Shown here piece by piece: positions 30,640 through 40,525 of a DNA stretch of 64,000 bases. This stretch comes from Primula veris. Taxonomy: Eukaryota > Streptophyta > Magnoliopsida > Ericales > Primulaceae. The notes under the pieces were generated by a model, which saw only the letters and a program-made list of their open reading frames with translations, ran no database searches and was not told where the DNA came from. The DNA lies in assembly GCA_963682055.1 (NCBI GenBank), contig OY821744.1, forward strand, positions 21,986,967-22,050,966, written 5' to 3'. A program made the position numbers and the translations under genes. The number at the start of each line of letters is the position of its first letter. The first letter of the stretch is position 1.

Positions 30640-31114
30640 AAATTAGCTAAGGGCTGGTATTGAGAGTCGCAACCGTTCGCCAATGGGTACTAAGAAGCGA
30701 CGGCAATTAAAAGATGTGTCTGTTCAAGAAAAAAACGTTTGGATTTCCAAAAGGTTCTAAAAAAGCGTGAGTAATTAAGAGCCACTCTTGTTCACAAAAC
30801 GCTTGGATTCTTACCAATATTTAAAGAGGGTAAGTAATAATGGCATCATAACATGCGTCATTTTGGGGAAAGGCAGCGGTTCAAATAAATATCCCAGATC
30901 TTTTGCACAGAGCTCAAGAAAACTCTGGTGAATAAGATTTTTTATGCACAAGGCTCAAGAAATCCTATTGGTCCCCAAATATAAAGAGTGAGGAGGTCCA
31001 ATGGATAAGGTCAAACGCAAGGCCCAAGAAAAAGCATTGATGAGGCCACAAGCGTGCGCAGTCAAAATAAATTGCATTGGAAAAGTAATTCAGATATAAA
31101 CAAGAGAAAGAGGT
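30640..31114. other. Spacer between antisense units C and D
   Basis: No ORF. It contains repeated spacer words (for example AAACGCTTGGAT / AAACGTTTGGAT and AAGCGTGAGTAATTAAGAG / AGGGTAAGTAATAATG) suggesting local duplication. Confidence 0.45.
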
Positions 31115-31121
31115 CTTTATT
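31115..31121 (-). terminator. Poly(A)-signal-like site after ORF D
   Basis: Minus-strand AATAAAG about 65 bases beyond the ORF D stop. The surrounding 3' flank resembles that of unit E. Confidence 0.4.
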
Positions 31122-31184
31122 GATTGATTGATACTTCATTACAGAAGAAGCAATAAAAGGAAATAGAATAAAAAAACAATAAAA

Positions 31185-31523
31185 TCATTTCGTGGAAGGA
31201 CCCGCTTCGTCATTTGGCTTCCCCTTCGACCGAGCATACACTTCCTTAAGGGCCAGTTTGTAAGCCCTCTTGGAAGCAAGTTGCCTATCTCTGGAGGCCT
31301 CGAGCTCTTTGATCCGAGCACGAGCGCGAATACTGTCGAGCAAAGACCTCTGGTGCTCCTTCTCCAGGGCATCCAATCGCTCGTCTAGTTCGGCGGCCCG
31401 ACGAGCTTCCACCGACAGCCTGGCAACCCTCTTCTCGAGATAACGCACTTTCTGAACTTCCTCTTCAAGACGAGCAACGTATTCAGGAAGGTTGTCACCA
31501 TAGTTTTCAAGAGGAGAAGCCAT
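31185..31523 (-). CDS. Small antisense coiled-coil ORF D (112 aa)
   Basis: Starts MASPLENYGDNLPEYVARLE at 31523, in an ATGGCT context about 50 bp below a TATA box. It is an almost uninterrupted coiled coil (EEEVQKVRYLEKRVARL; ELDERLDALEKEHQR) ending KRAYKLALKEVYARSKG and a short polar tail. The ending closely matches that of the interrupted ORF E (KRAYKLAFKELHARSK), showing D and E are tandem duplicates. Function unknown. Confidence 0.65.
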   Translation of the reverse strand: MASPLENYGDNLPEYVARLEEEVQKVRYLEKRVARLSVEARRAAELDERLDALEKEHQRSLLDSIRARARIKELEASRDRQLASKRAYKLALKEVYARSKGKPNDEAGPSTK

Positions 31524-31571
31524 TTGTTCGTTAATAAAGAATGAATTGCATAAAGAATACAGGGACAGTCC

Positions 31572-31580
31572 TTTTATAGG
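31572..31580 (-). promoter_or_regulatory. TATA box of ORF D
   Basis: Minus-strand CCTATAAAAG, about 50 bp above the ORF D start. Confidence 0.55.
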
Positions 31581-31738
31581 AAGAAACAAGGAGTAGATCA
31601 AAGGTCACCTCGAAGAAATACAACCTCTTGAACTTCCCAAGAGCATTTACGGCAAATTAACTACAGTTCCAAATCCAATTAAAGTCATCCAAAAAGATAT
31701 CAAGAAGATGAACAGACAAGAACAAGGAAAGAGAAATA

Positions 31739-31745
31739 TTTTATT
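31739..31745 (-). terminator. Poly(A)-signal-like site after ORF E
   Basis: Minus-strand AATAAAA, about 80 bases beyond the ORF E stop. Confidence 0.4.
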
Positions 31746-31822
31746 AATTTCAAAAACTTCGATTACAACTGAGGAGAAGACTCCCCATTCAAAAGAAATT
31801 ACAATAGAAATTACAAGACTAA

Positions 31823-31961
31823 TTATTTCGAGGAAGAGCCTTCTTTATCGTCATCCGATCTCGGTTTAGATCGAGCATGCAACTCCTTGAAGGCAAGCTT
31901 ATAGGCCCTTTTTGCTGCCTTCTGCTTGGCCAGATTAGCCTCGAGCCTCTTTATATGCTCG
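31823..31961 (-). pseudogene. Small antisense ORF E, 3' part (split by the nested copia)
   Basis: C-terminal portion of the fifth small antisense ORF. Its open frame on the minus strand begins at the insertion junction, runs through KRAYKLAFKELHARSK and ends at TAA 31825-31823. The other part is at 37064-37250. With one copy of the GCTCG duplication removed the two parts total 321 bp, exactly 107 codons, in frame across the junction. Confidence 0.75.
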
Positions 31962-33196
31962 TGTTGAACTTAGAGTTCAATAATGATTTTGATTATAACT
32001 TTGATTATGTCGTTAATGATTTTACTATTTCAATGATATAATGCTTGTCTTGTCCAAAATGAGAAAACGTATATTTCAGGTTTTTAAATGATAGAGCATT
32101 CGTTAACGAAGCCATAGGTTCAAGCGGAACCAAATTCGGAGCTAAAACGAAGAAGTTATGGGCTTTCGAAGAAGACCGGAAAAACTGCCAGAATTACAGA
32201 CGACCGATCGACTGAACAAAAACGACCGATCGTTTTTGTTCCAAATTCTTCCAGTGAGCACGTCGAAAAAAACGACCGATCGTTTCTCATAAAACGACCG
32301 ATCGTTTTCTGTAAAACGACCGATCGACTGTAGAAAACGACCGATCGTTTTCTGCAGATTTCGAAAACAGCTTTTCAGCTTTTTCTGGAAAATAGCTTAA
32401 ATCAGCCTCAACCACTTCCAACGGTCATAAACGGAAAAACAGACCTTTTGACATATAAATACCACCCAATCTCTCTTTCTAACTCACCAATCACAATACC
32501 AATCAACTTCCTTCAACCTCTCATTAAAAACCCTAATATCACCATTTTGGTGTATACATATTCGAGGAAGAGGAAAATCAAAGAGAAAGAGATTCAAGCT
32601 CGATCATCATCAACTCACCAATTGGCTTTTTGAGAAGCAATTAGAATAGTGAGCGAAGTTACATTTTTGTAACTAAATTTGTATCGAGTGTTTTATAAAC
32701 TCATTTGTGAGCGAGTGAACGGGTAGAGGCTTTGTAAGCAAGTGAAGCTTAAAAGCTCTAGGTTTTTCATTCGGGTACTCATAAATTGAGGGGGAGTCGT
32801 TGACTCATAGTCGTGTTCTCTTGCACTTGTATCAAGAGTAGGAACCTCGGGTAGAGGGTGAGCCAATCGGTCGATTGAGCTCGATAGGGTTTGTAAAATC
32901 CGGAAGAAACATTTTAGTAAAATACTCGGTAGTACCGAGGAGAGGACGTAGGCGCGTTTGCCGAACCTCTATAAATCACGGTGTCATTTTCTTCCCTTGC
33001 TTTTACTTTCCGCAACTTATTTTCTTGCTTATTTATTGCTTGCGTTTAGTTATTTTAGCAATTTATTAACTCTTGTTAAAACGCTTAAGCTTAGAATTGC
33101 ATAAGTTGGGTGGTTAGTTGCATAGAATTTTAATTAGGCGAAAATCGCCAAAACTTATTCACCCCCCCTCTAAGGTTAGCCGCACCCGGGCCAACA
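31962..33196 (+). repeat. 5' LTR of the gag-only copia
   Basis: Starts TGTTGAACTTAGAG and ends CCGGGCCAACA. It contains an array of about six ACGACCGATCG words (32213-32352), a TATA box (CATATAAATACC near 32452) and a C7 run near its end. Confidence 0.95.
32213..32352. promoter_or_regulatory. ACGACCGATCGT motif array in the LTR
   Basis: Six copies of ACGACCGATCG, most as AAAACGACCGATCGTTTT, in about 140 bp, 100-240 bp upstream of the LTR TATA box. The core CGATCG is self-complementary. CG-rich palindromic LTR blocks are described for Sireviruses. Probably an upstream promoter element. Confidence 0.6.
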
Positions 33197-33198
33197 AT

Positions 33199-33210
33199 TG
33201 GTATCAGAGC
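33199..33210 (+). promoter_or_regulatory. Primer-binding site, tRNA-iMet
   Basis: TGGTATCAGAGC, two bases after the LTR, the standard Ty1/copia primer site. Confidence 0.95.
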
Positions 33211-33258
33211 CGAGGCTCTTGCATATAGGAATCTAACGATTTAAGAGTTAAGATCCCG

Positions 33259-35529
33259 ATGGCTAACTTCCTTAATTTCACTTCCGCTATAGCTTCATCA
33301 CCCAATACTCCACCATATTTTGATGGGGTAAATTATTCATATTGGAAGGATAGGATGAGTATGTTCCTACAAAGCTATAATGTTAAACTTTGGATGACCA
33401 TTAAGGTAGGATATACCGCACCTACATCCGAAAATAGCGAGAACCAAATCCCCGTAGAGGACCTAGATAATGCTCAACTAGAAGCCTACTCTACGAACGC
33501 CAAAGCGATGTACGCTATTGTTTGTGCCGTTTCTCCTAACGAGTACAACAAAATTTCCGCTTGTAAAACCGCTAAGGGTATGTGGGATAAGCTAGTAGTT
33601 ATGCACGAGGGAACTAACCAAGTTAAGGATTGCAAACTCCAACTTTTAGTTCATGACTACGAACTCTTTAAGATGAGCGAGGGAGAAACTATTTCCGATA
33701 TGCTTGCTAGGTTTACAACTATTACTAATGGATTAGCATCTCTTGGTAAGTGTTTGTCTTGTAAGGAAATGGTCTCAAAGGTGATTCGAAGCTTGCCAAA
33801 GGAATGGGAACCGAAGGTCACCGTAATTGAAGAGGCGCACGATATGAACACCTACACTTTTGATGCATTGACGGGCTCTCTCCTCACTCACGAAATCACC
33901 CTCAATAGTCACAAGCCTATCTCGAAAAAGAGGGAGATAGCTTTCAAAGGAACCACTTGTGATGAAAGCAATGAGCTATCCAATGACGACAAAAATTCTA
34001 GGCAAATCATTCGAATCGTCAAAGAAATACTCAAGCTAAAAGACCACCGCAAACATAAAGGTAAATCGTCAAATAATTCAATTTATTCTAACGATTTTGT
34101 TTGCTATACTTGTGGCAAGGAAGGACACATGGCGAGAGATTGCGCCAAGAATCGCAAGAGCAAAGGCAAGAAGAAGATATCCGCTTCGAGCTCTAGCGAT
34201 ATCTCCGACCAAGATGAAGTCGCTCACCTTGGTTGCTATATGGCCATGGAAGACGACCATGAACAAAACCTCTCATCCTCAAGCATAAGTGACAACGATG
34301 AGGTAAAAGATTTTTCCCATGATGAATTAATTCATATGTGTGGAATCTATTCCGAAAAACTTCCTAAGCTTGTAGAGAAGGTTAAATCTCTTAAAAGGAT
34401 AAATTCTTCTCTCAATGAAGAAATAAGATCCTTGACAAGAGATAAAAATGAAAATGAGTCTATTCCGAAATCGTCATTTTCTTTAAGTGATATAGATGAC
34501 GAAAAGGAAGACTTGAAAGATAAAAACAATGATCTCATTATTCAAAACGAGTCTTTACAAACCGAGATCAATTTTCTTAAAAATGAGATGTCTAGACTTG
34601 CTAAAACTCCTTCAAAACCATCTTCTTTAGATTGCGATTTATTAGAAAATTTTGAAGAATTAAAGGATGCTTTCGATAAAGTTAAAAGCAAAAACAAGGT
34701 TTTAATTTCTCATTCTTTTAACTTAAATGACAAGGTCAAGCTTTTAGAAACCGAGAATGAAACGTTGAAAACTAAAAACAACGAGCTTGTCATTTCCATT
34801 GAAAAACTCGAGTTAACAATTTCATAGTTTTCTAAAGGTAAAACCATTTTAGATAACATGTTGAGTTGTCAAAAAGATGTCAAGGATAAGAGTGGTTTAG
34901 GTTTTGATTGCATTAATTCCACTTCAAACAAAACCCGCTTCGTTAAAGCCTCTAATATTTCTAAAACTCCTACTCCGCCTAAACAAGAGGTTGTTTTTAC
35001 CAAAAGGAGCACTTCCAAGATTTTTCAAAAATCTTTTAATGATAGGAAAGGTGTAGGTTTTCAAACCAAATCGGATGCTCCGAAAAACCTTTCCAAAACT
35101 ACGTATAACTATCGTTATACTAAAAAGTCTAAGCATTGTGTGCATTGTAGTAGAAATGAGCATATTTCTTCTAGATGCCCTTATCGTTTCCATGTTAGTA
35201 GAAGCGATTTGAAATGGGTAGTAAAGACCCGAGCCACTAACAATGTCGGACCCAAAAGAAATTGGGTACAAAAAGACAAATCTTGTGTTGTAGGTATCTC
35301 CATCCAAAAGGAGAAAATCGACAAGTGGTTGGCAAAACCGACAAAAGGTATCTCCATCCAAAAGGAGAAAATCAACAAGTGGTTGGCAACGCCGACAAAA
35401 TCCGTGGAAGTCAAGAAGATCGACTCCACCGTCAAGAATGAGGTGCCATTAATCGACAAAGGTGGAAGGCATACCAACAAATGGTACCACCTATTTGGAC
35501 TTGGCAACGCTCAATGCAAATGTCATTAG
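33259..35529 (+). pseudogene. Copia Gag with one internal stop, no Pol
   Basis: Begins MANFLNFTSAIASSPNTPPY. A UBN2/copia-type gag domain occupies about residues 15-220 (FDGVNYSYWKDRMSMFLQS; ACKTAKGMWDKLVVMHEGT; GETISDMLARFTTITNGL; VIRSLPKEWEPKVTVIEEA). A CCHC knuckle CYTCGKEGHMARDC lies near 281. A coiled-coil region follows. A TAG at 34825-34827 interrupts the frame, which then reopens (34858) to a second knuckle-like CVHCSRNEHISSRC and a conserved SRSDLKWV segment. Near the end an 18-residue unit (GISIQKEKI-KWLA-PTK) is duplicated by a 54-bp tandem repeat (35293-35400). The frame ends at 35529 and no Pol follows. Confidence 0.88.
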
Positions 35530-35708
35530 CGAGCGGACTCGACCTCACATCACATATGCGGTATACTCTAATCCTTAGTATTTACATATATGTGATTAGT
35601 TGGGTCGGGCATATGCATCATAATTACATTTTTCATGTTTTGGTTTTTCTTTAAAAACCCTTCACAAAACCCCATATTTTTTATTATTGATTGCATTTTG
35701 ATAATGCC

Positions 35709-35813
35709 AAAGGGGGAGAAAAATGATATCTAGAGTTATACATTTTATTAAAATGGAGGAGATATTTTTCTTGTAAAATCATCATTAGTTTGTCATAATC
35801 AAAATGGGGGAGA
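35709..35813 (+). promoter_or_regulatory. Polypurine tracts of the gag-only copia
   Basis: An internal AAAGGGGGAGAAAAA at 35709-35723 and AAAATGGGGGAGA (35801-35813) immediately before the 3' LTR. Repeated AAAGGGGGAG motifs are characteristic of the Sirevirus 3' region. Confidence 0.8.
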
Positions 35814-35814
35814 T

Positions 35815-37063
35815 TGTTGAACTTAGAGTTCAATAATGATTTTGATTATAAGTTTGATTATGTCGTTAATGATTTTACTATTTCAATGATATAATGCTTG
35901 TCTTGTCCAAAAATATAAAACGTATATTTCAGGTTTTTAAATGATAGAGCATTCGTTAACGAAGCCATAGGTTCAAGCGGAACCAAATTCGGAGCTAAAA
36001 CGAAGAAGTTATGGGCTTTCGAAGAAGACCGGAAAAACTGCCAGAATTACAGACGACCGATCGACTGAACAAAAACGATCGATCGTTTTTGTTCCAAATT
36101 CTTCCAGTGAGCACGTCGAAAAAAACGACCGATCGTTTCTCATAAAACGACCGATCGTTTTCTGTAAAACGGCCGATCGACTGTAGAAAACGACCGATCG
36201 TTTTCTGCAGATTTCGAAAATAGCTTTTCAGCTTTTTCTGGAAAATAGCTTAAATCAGCCTCAACCACTTCCAACGGTCATAAACGGAAAAACAGACCTT
36301 TTGACATATAAATACCACCCAATCTCTCTTTCTAACTCACCAATCACAATACCAATCAACTTCCTTCAACCTCTCATTAAAAACCCTAATATCACCATTT
36401 TGGTGTATACATATTCGAGGAAGAGGAAAATCAAAGAGAAAGAGATTCAAGCTCGATCATCATCAACTCACCAATTGGCTTTTTGAGAAGCAATTAGAAT
36501 AGTGAGCGAAGTTACATTTTTGTAACTAAATTTGTATCGAGTGTTTTATAAACTCATTTGTGAGCGAGTGAACGGGTAGAGGCTTTGTAAGCAAGTGAAG
36601 CTTAAAAGCTCTAGGTTTTTCATTCGGGTACTCATAAATTGAGGGGGAGTCGTTGACTCATAGTCGTGTTCTCTTGCACTTGTATCAAGAGTAGGAACCT
36701 CGGGTAGAGGGTGAGCCAATCGGTCGATTGAGCTCGATAGGGTTTGTAAAATCCGGAAGAAACATTTTAGTAAAATACTCGGTAGTACCGAGGAGAGGAC
36801 GTAGGCGCGTTTGCCGAACCTCTATAAATCACGGTGTCATTTTCTTCCCTTGCTTTTACTTTCCGCAACTTATTTTCTTGCTTATTTATTGCTTGCGTTT
36901 AGTTATTTTAGCAATTTATTAACTCTTGTTAAAACGCTTAAGCTTAGAATTGGATAAGTTGGGTGGTTAGTTGCATAGAATTTTAATTAGGCGAAAATCG
37001 CCAAAACCTTATTCACCCCCCCCCCCCCCCCCCCCTCTAAGGTTAGCCGCACCCGGGCCAACA
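35815..37063 (+). repeat. 3' LTR of the gag-only copia
   Basis: Nearly identical to 31962-33196. Main difference: a C20 run (37016-37035) where the 5' LTR has C7. A few substitutions, mostly C/T or G/A. Confidence 0.95.
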
Positions 37064-37250
37064 GCTCGTAAGCCTAATCCCGATCGGCCATCGTCACATG
37101 ATGATCAGAATCCATGTCAGACAACCTTTTCTTGTAACTTGAAACCTTGTCCACAAGTTTCTTATTCGCGGTACGAGATTTCTTGATCTCCATTTCTAAA
37201 TAGGAAATATAGTTAAAGGAGCTCTCACCAGTAGAACCTGAAGAAGCCAT
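37064..37250 (-). pseudogene. Small antisense ORF E, 5' part (split by the nested copia)
   Basis: Starts MASSGSTGESSFNYISYLEM at 37250 in an ATGGCT context, about 60 bp below a TATA box. A coiled-coil pattern follows (KKSRTANKKLVDKVSSYKKR). An in-frame TAG occurs shortly before the junction (RD-stop-AYE), so this ORF was damaged independently of the insertion, or since. Continues at 31961 after the copia. Confidence 0.75.
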
Positions 37251-37303
37251 TATGTCACGAGCAAATTAGTAGTAAAATGCCTAATTATGGAGGGAGCACA
37301 CCC

Positions 37304-37312
37304 CTTTATAGG
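37304..37312 (-). promoter_or_regulatory. TATA box of ORF E
   Basis: Minus-strand CCTATAAAGGGG about 55-60 bp above the ORF E start. Confidence 0.55.
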
Positions 37313-37492
37313 AGTTTTCCTCGAAGAAAGATATTAGGATAGGAAACATTAAATGTGCCCCCCAGGGAACCGTCATGAGTCTATTGCGTTTCTCGATGAA
37401 GCATTGGGAAAGACAAGACCGAAGTAACATTCTCGACAGACCGAACATGACTCCCCCGACATGGAAACCCGCCGAGGAAGTCAGGGAGCACT

Positions 37493-38062
37493 TGATAGAA
37501 CATAAAAATTAGACCCGAATATTCTATTCGGGTAATAATCAACCCACTTTATAAATGGGTATCCAACGCTTAAATGGGTCATCTCATACTTTTTATAGGA
37601 AATAAGGTATTACTATCAAAAGCCCAAGCCCAATCAAATGGGGACCCATGTCTGAAAAACCCCTGGGATGAAGACATTTGTCAACATCCTAGAAGGCATA
37701 GTTGCCTATAAATAGCCAACTACCCCTCCTAGAAAAGGACCAGAAAATCTATCCAAAAAATATAGAGAGAAGTTGAGAAAAGAGAGAAACTAGTCAAGGC
37801 TTATTACACCAATAAATAAACCGAGCAGAGATAAAGCCGAGCACCGAATAAAAGGGGAGAAAGACCAAGAAGATAGATTAAATAGTCAAATCGAGCACAA
37901 TTGTAAAATAGAGATACTAATCCGAGCAAGTGTAATAATCCGAATAAGGATAGTAATCCGAGCAATAATAAAGATCAGGAAGTGTCCATTATATACATTT
38001 GATTTATTATTATATTATTGTTGAAAAGCCTAGCGCGACCGACCAAAGTTATAGCTTTATCA
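37493..38062 (+). repeat. 3' LTR of the Tat element
   Basis: 570 bp, matching 15718-16287 with about nine differences by eye. It keeps an intact CTATAAATAG box near 37706-37715. A purine-rich GAGGAAGTCAGGGAGCA precedes it (about 37474-37490) as the probable, weak polypurine tract. GATTA follows. Confidence 0.95.
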
Positions 38063-38067
38063 GATTA

Positions 38068-40525
38068 TATATTTACTGAATAAGCAACAACCAATATTGC
38101 AACTGCAATGGATTTTTTCCACATTCGGCAACACTTTATTTTTCTAATGCAACAAATTAGTAAAAAATCAGCAACAAAATTTTAACTTTTAACAACAAAA
38201 ATATTAAAGGATCGACATCAACTTGTTTTCATTTGGCAACAATATTATTTCGAAATGAATTTTTTTGTTGCAAACTTTTTTTTTAGCACAAATATTCAAG
38301 AGACAAATACATGTATATATGTAACAAGTCCAACGCATAAATTCAAAAGAGTTGGAAAGTCACAAAACTAGCATATTTATGAATTTAAGAAAATTTAACT
38401 AAGTATATATGTATTTTGAAAATTAAGTACATGTATTTAGAAATGTGGAAAGTCATCTAAAACTTTTTTTTTATATGTATAAATACTAGGTATAATATAG
38501 TATAGAAAAATTTTAATGTAACGACATATATATAATTTTATACTTTTATGTAATTTATTCCTATATGGAGGAAAATTTGTTAAGGCGGGACCATAAAAAA
38601 TCATGGAATATTATGGAGGTTATTTTTATTTTGAACTGGACCGAGTTGTGACCGAACATTTTTATTCCTATAAGTAGGTTATTTCTATATAGAGTATTAC
38701 TATAGAGAGGTTCTACTATAGTTACTTATTAGTTATCTGAAAAGAAAATTACACTCTCTAAGATGCTCCCGCTAACTAGCACCTGACTAGTTGCATATAT
38801 CTCATATAAATATCCATTAAATTATTCCCAAAACATGTAAGATATCATTATATTCCCAATGGGCTAATCGAAGCTTAAAAAAATACTTCCATTAATCCAA
38901 AAAATTCAAGAAAAAACGGAAGTGAACTTACTCAGACTTCCATTAGATATATTTAAAAGATGAAAAGCACACAAACATGATGTAACTTAAAAATGTGTGG
39001 ATGCATATATATATATGTTGATATGCCCTTCATAAAGTGTATACCTATTAGTAAGTTCATACATGGTGGTATGTAACTGATAAAATATCAAGTATCTTAT
39101 TCTTAATATTTAAATTTATATCGTTTTGTTTAAAATAACTAACCAATTTTTTCTAACATACAATAGCAAGTATACACTTCAAATGTATACACTCATTTAC
39201 ACTAGAATACATACAATTTTTTGAAATCAATCTGAATTCCTTAAATTATACCCTTTAAAAGTGCATATATATAGGTATGCTCGGATAGCAGTTGGTATGC
39301 ACTTTAAAACGTGCAGGCCTATGGACTTCAAAAGTTGAATATGTGAAAGTATGCAATGTATACCAAATGTTATGCAATGCATACAGTGTGGCATGCAATG
39401 CATACAGTGTGGCATGCAATGCATACCCGTTGTTATGAAATTCAGAAAGTGCATATATGGGTTCTATACACTTTGTAGCTGTTGATATGCCCTTTGTAAA
39501 GTGCATATATGTAGATATGCTCTTGCCAAACCGCATATCAATTGATATGCACTTCAGAAAATGCTTATATGTGCAATTTAAAATGTGCATACATAGTAGT
39601 ATGAACTACATAACAGTTAGTAAAGATTTCAGAAAGAGAGAACTGAAGTCTACTTTGCCTCTTTCTTTTCTGTACATAATTTTTTTTAAAGAATTTTTAT
39701 TTATGATATAAAATAGCGAATATCAACAAATATCAAGAATGCCTAAAATGAAAAATGATTGATGCCAATTATTTTCATATAAAAAATAAAATATAATTAC
39801 CGTTGAGTGTATCTTTTTGAATATAATTACACTTTAGTGGTACGAGCAAAAACTAATTCAGTTTTAGTACAACTCAACCTGAGACGTCACCTTAGAGCAA
39901 CCACACCTCCCTAGCTATCCATCTTTACTCCTGCTAAAAATATAAAGTTTATTTCAATAGATATGTTAACATAACCAAACTACGGTAGCTATCTCAGGGT
40001 CCCGCCATCAATTCTTCAAAATAAACATAATCTTTCTTTTCTAGAAGAGAAATTGTCAAAATAAATGGTACAATTCATACTTAATTATCATGGGTGGTTT
40101 TTGTTTTGTACCTATTTAATTATAAATTCTTCAATCAATAATTTATGTGATGTTCTGGTTGGTGTAAGTGTTGAGTTGATATCACTTAGTTATGTAATGC
40201 ATAGAGTTTGAAGTTTATTTTATTAGAGTTTAGTTTACTAGAAAGACCGTATTTTGAGTTTTGTAGACGTTTTGGAGTTGTTGAGATAGAAGCATGTTAT
40301 CTTAGTTTACATTATGATCTTTTATTCTATTAGATATTGTTTTACATTATTGAAATTCTTACGTATCTTTCATTTACTTGAGTTATGGATGGTGGAATTG
40401 TTATGAGTTGTGGACCCTGGGTATTTTATTTCTTAAATTATGACACGAATTGTACGTTTAAATTTTTATGGTCTTATTTATAAAAGTTGATCATTTCTGG
40501 GTGTAGTTCTTTAGAGAGGGTGTGT
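38068..40525. other. Intergenic, repeats only
   Basis: No gene supported. 38081-38290 is rich in GCAACA/TGTTGC words and appears to be the right half of the repeat into which the Tat element inserted. 39000-39610 is a minisatellite (listed separately). The rest is featureless AT-rich DNA. Confidence 0.5.
39000..39610. repeat. Degenerate TGCATATATG / TGCAATGCATAC minisatellite
   Basis: Imperfect repeats of about 20-40 bp carry palindromic cores: GTGCATATATG, GATATGCCCTT, and three tight copies of ATGCAATGCATACAGTGTGGC-type units (39371-39430). It is open on both strands in places, but the translations are only the repeat. Confidence 0.7.

Larger units (their letters stand above)
31962..37063 (+). 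mobile_element. Gag-only Ty1/copia element, Sirevirus-like, nested in the Tat element
   Basis: A 5,102-bp element with LTRs of 1,235 and 1,249 bp, a tRNA-iMet primer site, a gag with CCHC zinc knuckle and polypurine tracts, but no protease, integrase or RT. It is flanked by a perfect GCTCG duplication (31957-31961 and 37064-37068). The primer site, the AAAGGGGGAGAA polypurine motif and LTR blocks are shared with the full-length Sirevirus-type element at 44862-54538, so it is probably a non-autonomous derivative of that lineage mobilised in trans. The LTRs differ by few substitutions apart from a poly(C) length change, so the insertion is young. Confidence 0.92.
15718..38062 (+). mobile_element. 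Ty3/gypsy LTR retrotransposon, Tat lineage, with antisense genes
   Basis: A 22,345-bp element bounded by two 570-bp LTRs and a perfect 5-bp duplication (GATTA). Without the nested copia it is about 17.2 kb. Layout: LTR, tRNA-Asp-like primer site, Gag-PR-RT-RNaseH-second RNaseH, integrase, an 87-bp tandem array, antisense genes, LTR. The second RNase H domain and antisense ORFs between integrase and the 3' LTR are recognised marks of the Tat lineage (Retand/Ogre relatives). Two stops in pol make it non-autonomous now. The LTRs differ at about nine of 570 positions by eye, so the insertion is moderately young. Confidence 0.93.

Noticed and set aside
32213..32352. CRISPR-like appearance of regularly repeated ACGACCGATCGT words
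   Set aside because: Spacing is irregular, units are short and palindromic, and they lie in a plant LTR promoter.
32448..32633. 61-residue ORF repeated at 36301-36486
   Set aside because: Identical because it lies in the two LTRs of the nested copia, over the TATA box and leader; no coding evidence.
39227..39590. Histidine/methionine/cysteine-rich ORFs resembling metal-binding repeats
   Set aside because: Direct translation of the TGCAATGCATAC minisatellite.
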